The notes below the pieces were generated by a model. It was not told the DNA's origin. It saw nothing but the letters and a program-made list of their open reading frames with translations, and did not search any database. A stretch of DNA of 64,000 nucleotides from Zelonia costaricensis (taxonomy: Eukaryota > Euglenozoa > Kinetoplastea > Trypanosomatida > Trypanosomatidae): positions 27,735-91,734 of the forward strand of contig JASAOO010003519.1 in assembly GCA_030849075.1 (NCBI GenBank), written 5' to 3'. The stretch's first letter is position 1. Each line of letters begins with the position of its first letter. This document shows positions 9,428-17,479 of the stretch, piece after piece. The position numbers and the translations under genes were made by a program.

Positions 9428-10546
9428 ATGCGACGCAGCGTCCGGCTTCTGGCCTGCAGCACGGTGCTCTGCACCGACTACCCACACGCTCGGCACATTG
9501 TGCTGAACAACCCCAAGTCGCTCAACGCGCTGGACTTCGACATGACCAAGGAGTTGCACCGTCTCTACGTGACAGAGCCCGCCCCGGACTCCGCGCTGTA
9601 CATCATCAGAGGTGCGGGCAACAAGGCGTTCTGCGCTGGCGGCGATGTCGTTGGCGTCACGACCAACAACCCACCCGGCTGCGCGCGCAGCTTCTTCTAC
9701 TGGGAGTACCAGCTCGACTACAGGGTGTCCCGCATTCCAGCTGGGCAGGTGTGCTTCTGGGACGGCTACGCGCTCGGCGGCGGCGCGGGGCTGTCGATTG
9801 GCAGTGCCTACCGCGTTGCTTCGGAGAAGGCGTGCGTGGCGCTGCCAGAGGTGGCGATTGGCATGATCCCCGACGTGGGGGCGTCCTGGTTCCTGCCGCG
9901 CATGCCGACGCCTGGGCTGGGCATGTACATGGGCCTCACCGGCCACCGACTGCGGGGGGCCGACCTCGTGCACCTCGGCATCGCCACGCACTTCGTCCCC
10001 TCTGCGAAGATGAGTGACCTCGAGAAGGACCTGCTCGCCATGACGAACCCCGCGCAGGTGACGCGGGTGCTCGAGCGGCACGCCACGCCCGTGGCTCAGC
10101 TGCCGCCTTGCACCGTGGCGGCGTCCTTCCCGTTCCTGCAGGAGCACTTCGCGTGCCGTCCCGAGCTCAACGTGCCCGACATCCTCGCCGCGTGCCGAGC
10201 CCACGCTGGGGCCGACCCGCTGGCCAAGGCGGCGGCCGACATCATGCCCACCTTCTCCCCGACTGCACTGACGCTCGCGCTGGAGGTCCTGAAGCGAGGG
10301 GCGCAGGCCAAGACGCTCGTGGAGGCCTTTCAGATGGAGTACTGCGCGTCCCAGCACGTCGTTGCCGAGCACGAGTTCCGCGAGGGCGTCCGCGCGCTGC
10401 TGATCGACAAGGACAAGAGGCCCAAGTGGCGGCCCGCGACGCTGGCGGAGGTCACGAGGGCGTCCATTGACGCGTACTTCATCCCCACCACGCCGGACCA
10501 GCCCGTCTGGGACCCTCTGAAGCCCCTCCCACCAGCGGCCGTGTGA
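9428..10546 (+). CDS. 3-hydroxyisobutyryl-CoA hydrolase-like protein (crotonase fold), copy 2, 372 aa
   Basis: This second tandem crotonase-fold gene is closer to canonical HIBCH than copy 1. It has AFCAGGDVVG (oxyanion segment), GYALGGGAGLSIGSAYRVA, and LPEVAIGMIPDVGASWFLPR with the acidic pair E141 and D149. C-terminal HIBCH-like helices follow, with SPTALTLALEVLKRG and an EFREGVRALLIDKDKRPKW segment typical of the family's end. The N-terminus MRRSVRLLACSTVL is basic and amphipathic, fitting a mitochondrial presequence. The expected role is valine catabolism in the mitochondrion; exact substrate is inferred. The two copies share order, length and active-site spacing but are clearly diverged, so the duplication is old. 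Confidence 0.9.
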   Translation: MRRSVRLLACSTVLCTDYPHARHIVLNNPKSLNALDFDMTKELHRLYVTEPAPDSALYIIRGAGNKAFCAGGDVVGVTTNNPPGCARSFFYWEYQLDYRVSRIPAGQVCFWDGYALGGGAGLSIGSAYRVASEKACVALPEVAIGMIPDVGASWFLPRMPTPGLGMYMGLTGHRLRGADLVHLGIATHFVPSAKMSDLEKDLLAMTNPAQVTRVLERHATPVAQLPPCTVAASFPFLQEHFACRPELNVPDILAACRAHAGADPLAKAAADIMPTFSPTALTLALEVLKRGAQAKTLVEAFQMEYCASQHVVAEHEFREGVRALLIDKDKRPKWRPATLAEVTRASIDAYFIPTTPDQPVWDPLKPLPPAAV

Positions 10547-10561
10547 CGGCATTCGCACCGT

Positions 10562-10586
10562 CACACACACACACACACACACACAC
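10562..10586 (+). repeat. (CA)n microsatellite
   Basis: A CA run begins 16 nt after the stop codon of HIBCH-like copy 2. It is one of the few CA runs placed next to a stop rather than a start. Confidence 0.9.
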
Positions 10587-11296
10587 GCACAGATGCAGCG
10601 TGGACGTGCTCACAGCAAAGCAACGAAGAGGCGTCGGGGGGGGGGGAGTGGGCGGACCTGCACAGCCCGTGCTGTCAGCGCCGCCCGCCCATCCTCCTGT
10701 GCCTTCACCCCATCTTGATTTTCTCTCTCTGTGTTTCTCTAGTTTTCCGCGCAAACGCCTCGCGCCCACCCTTGCGCGTGTTGAGCTGCTCCACTTGTTT
10801 TCCCTACGCCCTGCTCAGCGCTCACGGCTTTACCGCACGACGCGTGTTTGACGGGAGTCGACACGCTTTTGTTTGTTTTCTTCACCCTTCCCTTCCCTGC
10901 AATGGGTCATCGCATCACACGACGATAGCGCCGCCCCCCTCCCCATCCCCCCACCAACACGGTGGCCTACCGCTGTTGCCTTCAAATTCGAAACGTGAAG
11001 TTCAAATGGCCTTTCTGCTGGTGGCGTTGCCGTCGTGAATGCGCACACGCTGAGGCGCGCGGCGTTCAGTGCAGCGCGCAAGCGATGCCGCGTGTTGTCT
11101 GTTGCCACGTGCTGTGACACTCCGCCGTCGCTGGACGCCCTGCAAGGAGGAACGCAAACGCCGCCGCGGCGGTCCCTCGAAGACTGCCTCGTGCGCTGTT
11201 CGGTGGCCCGTCTGGCTACCGGGAAACACCACTTGTTCCTTTCCTCCCTCTCTCACTGCCTGTCTCAACCTCTGCCGCTCTCTCGGTATCGACCAC

Positions 11297-11309
11297 GCAT
11301 GCACGCACG

Positions 11310-11352
<43 letters not shown>

Positions 11353-11356
11353 ACAC
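11297..11356 (+). repeat. (GCAC)n/(CA)n compound microsatellite
   Basis: GCAC units pass into a CA run, interrupted once by CAAACAC near 11345. Confidence 0.9.
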
Positions 11357-12476
11357 GCGCGGTTCCCACTTGGACTCGATTTGGCCCGTAGCGGTGGTCA
11401 TCGACGGTCTCCGCGCAGCCCAAGGTCCCCTTCTTGACTGGTTATTTTTGTGTATTTTTGCTAGTACAAGCTCTTCACTACTCCTTTCCCCCCTCCGTCT
11501 CGAGCTTCCACCCCCCCTCCACCAAGGTGTCGCCCTCACGCTCCCAGCTCACTTTCCCTTTCTCAGTCTCTGCCACGGCGAGAGAGCTTCGACGCATATC
11601 CCCTTGGACGCGGCAGCGCACAGCCCGCGCCGCAGGTGGCAGCGGCCACGAGCCAGCGCAGCGACTCCGGTGCACGACTGCGTGCACAGTCGGCTGCAGC
11701 TGATTTTTCGCCTGAACTGCTACGAACGCGCGGCCAGAATTCGGAAAGCGAAGAACCTTGAGTGAGAGGAGCACGCACAGGAGGAGGCGACGCTACGCGG
11801 CGGCTGCGTGTCACGTTCCAGGTCACTTTTCGCCCTTCACATCTCGCACTCCCCTGACCCACTGGACGTGCGTCAGCGACTCCCTCTCGCGGCTGCACGC
11901 GACGGCACCCTCTCCAAGAGCGGCTGAGGTCCTTGTCTTCCGTGCTGCTCCCCTCTCGAGTCGCTTACCGCAGTCCTCCCCGAAGCTCTGCCGCCTTCCT
12001 TTTTTTTCTGGTACGTGTTTTCTCGTTTGCTTGTCTCCCGCCTAAACAGCGACTTTAGCTCGTGTGCAAAGGCGCAAGTGAACGTGTTAGCGCCCCCCCC
12101 CCCTCCAACCCACTCTCTTCCCACCCCACAGGGCTTTCCGTGCTCAGTGTTCCTTCCTTTGTCTTTGCTGTCGCCTTCCCTTTTCTTCCCCCCTGCATTC
12201 GCCTTAGCTGCCGCGTCGAGGCACTTAGTGTTCTCTTCTGACTGTGCTCCGTTGTGTTACTTCTGTACTTGAAACTCCTCTTCTCCCCCTCTCCGTCTTC
12301 CCCCCCCCTCCGTCTTCCCACCCCCCCTCCTTCGCGGCACATCAGTGAGTCTGCGCATCTCCGCACCCCGCCCACACGCACAGACACACCACCCCGACGT
12401 GCCAGCTGACTTCGTGTTCCCCTCCCCTTCCTTCTCCCTCCCCCCCTCTTCCAGTGCACTGGTGCACGTCTCCCCA

Positions 12477-12685
12477 NNNNNNNNNNNNNNNNNNNNNNNN
12501 NNNNNNNNNNNNNNNNNNNNNNNNNNNNNNNNNNNNNNNNNNNNNNNNNNNNNNNNNNNNNNNNNNNNNNNNNNNNNNNNNNNNNNNNNNNNNNNNNNNN
12601 NNNNNNNNNNNNNNNNNNNNNNNNNNNNNNNNNNNNNNNNNNNNNNNNNNNNNNNNNNNNNNNNNNNNNNNNNNNNNNNNNNNNN
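12477..12685. other. Assembly gap (209 N)
   Basis: A run of N is flanked on both sides by C-rich sequence (CTCCCCA before, CCCCCCCTCC after). The gap probably reflects a homopolymeric or repeated pyrimidine tract that did not assemble. Its true length is unknown. Confidence 0.98.
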
Positions 12686-13244
12686 CCCCCCCTCCCCTCC
12701 ACCGTCGTGCTGCATCGTACCTTCTCCTGCCCCGCCCCCGCGTTCGCCTCCGTGCGTGCCGGCTCTCTTCTCCTTCCCTTACTCTCGCTGCCTCACGAGC
12801 GTCGCTGCGGTGAACGGCTTTTGTTTCTGCGGCCCCCCTTCCTCTTTCCTGTTCTCTGTCCCGGCGTCAACTCGTTCCCCTCACCCCCCCTCTTGTGCTG
12901 CGAGTGTAGCGGAAAGGTGCGTGTGTGTACGGCGCGGCGTCGGCGCTGTTGCGTGCTCCTGCTTCTGGCCCCCCCCCCCCGGTGCTTGCACAGACGGCGT
13001 GCACCGCTTCCACCTTGCCCGGTTTCTCTTGCTGGTGCGTCCTTGTCCCGCCTGTGCGTCTGTGTGTGCACCGTCGGTGCTTCTGCTTTGCGTTTGCCTT
13101 TCCTTCCGCCCCTTTTTCATTTTGTGCTTTGCAACTCGTTTAAATTGAGCCGCTTTGGGCAGCGCAACGTGCTGTGGACTTCTGCTCGTCGCCTCCTTGC
13201 CCATCCCCTCTGTTGCTGGACGTGTTGAGTCTTCCGCACTCTCG

Positions 13245-16200
13245 ATGCAGGCGGCCACAGGCGGCTTCTCGCTAGAGGTGCGGGGCGGCCCGGCCCCGAC
13301 CGTGGACCGCCAGCCCCGCCCCTCCATGCTCTACCGCTCCCCGCTGGAGCTCGCATCGCCGGTGCCCGCCACCGGCGTTGAGGTCGACGCCCGCAGCGTC
13401 ACGTCCCCGTGGCGTGGCCACAGCGCCGGGGAGTTCGGCTCACCGCAGGACGACACGCGCAGCCTGAACAGCTCCTTCCGCTCCATCCGGCGTCGCCGCG
13501 GCGAAGGGTCTGGCGTCGCGGGCGATGGACGAGACTGGACGCAGGCGCTGCTCGATCTGGAGCGGATGCGCCGCGAGAATCAAGACCGACTCAACGAGTC
13601 GCTGCGCCCTGAGCGCTCTCCCGGCAACTCGCCGCCCGACGACGGCCTCGCGCGGTCGCCGTCGAACAGCTCCGCCATGAGCTCCGTCCGGCGCCGGCGC
13701 CGCGGCGTTCCGGGCGGCGGCGGCGTAGGCAGCCGAGCCATGAGCAGCGCGGCCTTCGAGGAGTCCTTCATGGACAACCATCAGTGCGCGGGTGGCTTCA
13801 CCACCACGCGCACCGACTCCAACTACGGCACGCCCGCCCCCGTGACGCCCTTTGCGGTGCCCGCCCAGACGCGCTATGCCTCATCGCCCACCACGACCAC
13901 GAACGGCAACGGCAGCGGCAACGGGCACGCACGGGGCACCACCAACGGGGTGACGGAGTGCGTGTACTCGCCAGTGGAAGGGGACGAACGCAGCCCAACA
14001 CCGAAGCTCCGCACCTCGGGGCTGCCCAGTTGGCTGCGCTTGCCCCCGCCCGATCAGGGCCCGCTCACGCCGGAGGCAGCCCAGGCGAAGCCGGCCCGCC
14101 CCACCTCTGCCCCGGCACCGACCGAGAAGGCAAGGACATACGCGCCGGTGTCCACCACTGCGGCCGCAGGTCCGACAGCAGCGCCTGCCCCCGCGGCGTC
14201 CCCGCCCAGAGCGGCGCGGGGGGCGCCCCCGGCGGAGAAGAGGACTGTCGACGGTCCAGCGAAGGCGCCGGAGGCAGCAGAGACGCCGGCACCCCACCTC
14301 GCCACGCCACCGACCACCAACACCGCCATCACGGCGCAGCGGCGGCCCTCCGCAACCGGTGCACTGCGCGTGCTGCGGGAGGCCGCGGCCACTGCAGCTG
14401 TAGGGCATGCCGCAGAGCAGCCTGCTACGGCTCGCACGGTGGCGGACGAGGCGGAGGTGCCCGACAGGGCAGCCTCCACCGCCCGGACGGAGCCGTCGTC
14501 GCAGGTGATGACGCCGCCCTCCTCGACCGTGTTCGCCCCCACCGCCCGCCCGCAGGCGCCCGCCCCCAGCACCGCACGCCAGCCCGTCGCGCAGACGTAC
14601 GTGGCACGCCACACAAGAGCCGCCGCTGCTGCCGCCGTTGGGCTGACGGCCGCCCCGGCGTCTCCGCCGCGTGTGCAGCCGCCAGCACAGTCCACGTGGA
14701 GCGCTGCCGCATCGCCGGCCGCGGTGGCGCCAGCTGCGGTGGAGGCGCCCGCACCCGCATCGCTGCTGGCTGCTCCTGCCGCCAACGTGGTCGTGCCGCC
14801 ACTGCGCACGCCGCTGCCGTCGCCTCCGCTCGTGACCGAGTCCAACACGGCGCCGCGCATCGCGTCTGCTCGTGACGGTGGCGCGGAGCCGCAGCCGCTG
14901 GAGGTGCCCGCAAGTCGCAGCCGAGCCTCGGCACCCGGCGTAGAGGGCGGTGAGCCCGAGCCGCGGCTGTCGCCCAAGACGCCGGCATCGGCCGCAGCGA
15001 AGCCAGGTGAGGCTACTGCTGCTCCTCCACCTACCGCTGCAGTTGGCGAGGAGTCGCCACGGCCGCGGCCGGTGAGCACGATGCGGCCGACCCGCACGGT
15101 GCGGAAGGACCCGGGCGTCCTGCGCAAGCCCGCCGAGGACGACGGCGCAGGCGGGCGGACGCCGCTGTCCATCGCGATGGCGCGGCGGCTGCTCTCGTCC
15201 GTGCCCCGGCAGCGGCAGCAGGTGTCCACAGCCCGCACCATCCGCGACGCGGCCGACCCTGCGGCAGCGGCGGACGGCGGCGACGCGGCCCACCCGCCGG
15301 GCCAGGGCGGTGCTGCCGGTGTCGGCGGTCGCGTGCTACACCGTACGACGGCGCTGACGGAAATGCGGCGGCAGGAGGTGCTGCGGGACCGGCAAGAGCG
15401 GGAGCGTCGCGCTGTCGAGGAGGCCCGCGCCTGCCTCGGCCCGGTGCACCCAAGCACCTCCACCACTGCCCCGCCGCGGCGCTCAACAGGAAGTGGCGGC
15501 GGCGGCCCTACCGCTGCTGCTGCTGTGGAACAGACGCCTGCGCGGCAGCGCACTGCGGGTGGCTCGGTGGAGACGCACAGCACCGTCTCGCAGGACGCGT
15601 CACCAACCGCCGCGCACCACCGCCGGCGCATGACCAGCGGCGGTACGCGTCTGCGCACGCACGCGAAGGACGGTGGAGCTGCCGCCACAGCATCGACCTC
15701 TGCACTTCCCCCACCGCCTGCGATGAGCGGGCTGGCACCCGCAACTCGACGCCCCGCTGCGGCTGCGGCGGACGCGACGCCGGTTACCTCCGCGCGCCCT
15801 TCCACGAAGCTCGCGAAGGCCACCGCGGACGCCTCACCGCTGTTGACGGCTGCGAGCTCGCCGCCGCGCGGTGGGCAGCCGCACGCGACCGGGGCTGCCG
15901 CACCGGCGATGGCCGTCGCACCAGACGCGTCGCCGTCGCCGGTCGGCTCCCCGGCGTCCCGCACGCGGCGGGTCACGTTGAACGGTCCGCTGCTGCGCTC
16001 ACAGCAGCAGCACGTCGCCGCAGCGACGCCCACCGCCTGCACGCCGGTGGCCGGCACACTGAAGGAGGCGGGGCGCTTGAAGAGCGCCGCCGTCGGCAAG
16101 AGTGGGCCGCGGCGCGCCTCCACCCTCGCCGACGCCTCCTCTCCCGCCGCGGGGAGTCGGGCAGCTTCGATCGAAGCGGAAGTGAAAGCCACACCGCGTG

Positions 16201-16487
16201 CGCCGTCCGCCGTGCAGACATCGCGGAGCACGTTGCTGGTGTCGCCGACGGCGCCGTCCTCGCTGATGGCCACTCCGTGTGTGTCCAGCAAGGCCTCCCC
16301 ACGCCCCTCTGCGGCGCTCTCGTCTCCGAGAGCGGAGAGATTGCGCGAGCCCGCACCCGTCGCCTCGTCCCCCACGCAGCCGCCGAAGCCGCAGGCGATG
16401 CCGTTTTGCGTCGAGTGCGGGCAGCGGCACGTCGACGAGGAGGCGAAATTCTGCGCGCGGTGCGGCCACAAGCGGGCGTACCTGTGA
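13245..16487 (+). CDS. Large disordered protein with C-terminal zinc ribbon, 1080 aa
   Basis: The start chosen is the first ATG of the frame (CTCGATGCAG). Nearly the whole protein is Ala/Pro/Ser/Thr/Arg-rich and probably disordered. It has scattered basic patches (for example SSVRRRRRGVPGGG) and one charged helix around residues 705-730 (LTEMRRQEVLRDRQERERRA). The last 30 residues form a compact zinc-ribbon candidate: CVEC, eleven residues, then CARCGHKR (C-x2-C-x11-C-x2-C). Such ribbons mediate protein or nucleic-acid contacts. Repeated S/T-P sites suggest heavy phosphorylation. A cytoskeletal or RNA-associated scaffold is possible. I do not recognise the family, and the repetitive body makes remote homology hard to read. 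Confidence 0.8.
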   Translation: MQAATGGFSLEVRGGPAPTVDRQPRPSMLYRSPLELASPVPATGVEVDARSVTSPWRGHSAGEFGSPQDDTRSLNSSFRSIRRRRGEGSGVAGDGRDWTQALLDLERMRRENQDRLNESLRPERSPGNSPPDDGLARSPSNSSAMSSVRRRRRGVPGGGGVGSRAMSSAAFEESFMDNHQCAGGFTTTRTDSNYGTPAPVTPFAVPAQTRYASSPTTTTNGNGSGNGHARGTTNGVTECVYSPVEGDERSPTPKLRTSGLPSWLRLPPPDQGPLTPEAAQAKPARPTSAPAPTEKARTYAPVSTTAAAGPTAAPAPAASPPRAARGAPPAEKRTVDGPAKAPEAAETPAPHLATPPTTNTAITAQRRPSATGALRVLREAAATAAVGHAAEQPATARTVADEAEVPDRAASTARTEPSSQVMTPPSSTVFAPTARPQAPAPSTARQPVAQTYVARHTRAAAAAAVGLTAAPASPPRVQPPAQSTWSAAASPAAVAPAAVEAPAPASLLAAPAANVVVPPLRTPLPSPPLVTESNTAPRIASARDGGAEPQPLEVPASRSRASAPGVEGGEPEPRLSPKTPASAAAKPGEATAAPPPTAAVGEESPRPRPVSTMRPTRTVRKDPGVLRKPAEDDGAGGRTPLSIAMARRLLSSVPRQRQQVSTARTIRDAADPAAAADGGDAAHPPGQGGAAGVGGRVLHRTTALTEMRRQEVLRDRQERERRAVEEARACLGPVHPSTSTTAPPRRSTGSGGGGPTAAAAVEQTPARQRTAGGSVETHSTVSQDASPTAAHHRRRMTSGGTRLRTHAKDGGAAATASTSALPPPPAMSGLAPATRRPAAAAADATPVTSARPSTKLAKATADASPLLTAASSPPRGGQPHATGAAAPAMAVAPDASPSPVGSPASRTRRVTLNGPLLRSQQQHVAAATPTACTPVAGTLKEAGRLKSAAVGKSGPRRASTLADASSPAAGSRAASIEAEVKATPRAPSAVQTSRSTLLVSPTAPSSLMATPCVSSKASPRPSAALSSPRAERLREPAPVASSPTQPPKPQAMPFCVECGQRHVDEEAKFCARCGHKRAYL

Positions 16488-17479
16488 CGTCCGCGAGCGG
16501 CTGTTGTCTGCTCGGTGGTGGGGGCCGGCACTGCGGGTCTGTGTCTGCGTGGGGATAACGCGATTGGGTCCGAAAGGTGGGTGGGTGAACTGCCGAGGAG
16601 GGGGGGAGTAGGTTGCTGCGACTGGCGTGGTGGGCCTAAATCTTAGCTTTGTGGGAGTGCCAAGCCGGCTTGCTTCTGTCTCTCTCGTTCCCTGTGTGTG
16701 TGTGTGCTTGTGTGTGTGTGTGAGTGGGACAGGGAGTTGGTGTGTGTGTGTGTGTGTGTGCGCTTGCTGGTGCGGCAGCGCCTTTTTCTTCTTTCGTTTC
16801 GTGCTGGGTTGTGTGTGACCGCGCACACTTCTGCTCCGTCCCGTGAGGCCCTGTACGGCTTGTGAAGACTCTAGTAAACACACGCGTAGAAGGGCAGAAC
16901 GCTGCCGCATCCGCTCGAGGGGTGATGCCGGCCCACTTCTCAGGTGACGCCACCGCGTCGTCGCCGCCACCGCAACTGCTTCGCCTCGGAGCTGGCGGAC
17001 GGCTGCGACACGATGGCGTCGCGCTGCAGGGCGGGGCCGACATGGTTGGCGCCTTGCCGCACGCGTTAGCACCAGAAAAGCGGCTGGCGCTGGTGATGCC
17101 GTGTCTTGGCGTGCCGGTAGAGACACGTGCTCCCCACGCTGCGCTGGGTGGGCGCTGGGCGACTTTGATGGTGACCTCTGGCGTTCTCTCGTCTCGCGAC
17201 TCTCCCCACCTGTTGCCCCTACCGCGCCGCGGCAGCGTGTGCCTCCCTCCGCCCACACAAGAAGAAGGAGAAGCTGAAACCCATCCAACTGCGGTGCTTT
17301 ATCACCGAAGAAGACGCACCACAGCGCAAAGCGGCGGCCTCGCCACTGCTCCCTTTTTCGTTGTCATCTCGCCTGTGCACTCCTCACTGCATCAGGCCGC
17401 ACACACATTCTCGCTCCCTCTATCGCGACAGCGTCGCCCTCTCTGCTGAATTGCTGGCGGCCCGCGCTGGGTCACAGCC
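16488..17479. other. Intergenic region with TG repeats and trans-splicing signal
   Basis: No gene seen. TG-rich microsatellites lie at 16693-16760, early in the presumed 3' UTR. A pyrimidine-rich stretch at 17343-17393 ends in ATCAG (AG 17394-17395), the likely acceptor for the next gene. Confidence 0.5.
16693..16760 (+). repeat. (TG)n microsatellites
   Basis: Three TG runs separated by short interruptions lie about 200 nt after the stop of the 1080-aa gene. Confidence 0.9.

Larger units (their letters stand above)
10547..13244. other. Long (2.7 kb) gene-free stretch with an assembly gap
   Basis: No supported gene; the open frames here are low-complexity Pro/Ser/Cys/Arg strings. It holds (CA)n at 10562-10586, a G11 run at 10636-10646, a GCAC/CA repeat at 11297-11356, many C/T-rich tracts from 11220 to 12470, a 209-base run of N, and further tracts up to the start of the 1080-aa gene. 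It probably represents the 3' UTR of HIBCH copy 2 and a long leader region, but a short or unspliced noncoding transcript cannot be excluded. Confidence 0.5.

Noticed and set aside
10547..13244. Possible extra gene in the 2.7 kb stretch
   Set aside because: All open frames are repeats or C/T tract translations and none shows hydrophobic cores, motifs or GC3-biased codon use of the real genes.
14054..16531. 825-codon open frame on the minus strand
   Set aside because: It lies opposite the 1080-aa gene. Strong third-position GC bias keeps antisense frames open, and its product is Ala/Gly/Ser/Arg low-complexity with no start or splice signals on that strand.
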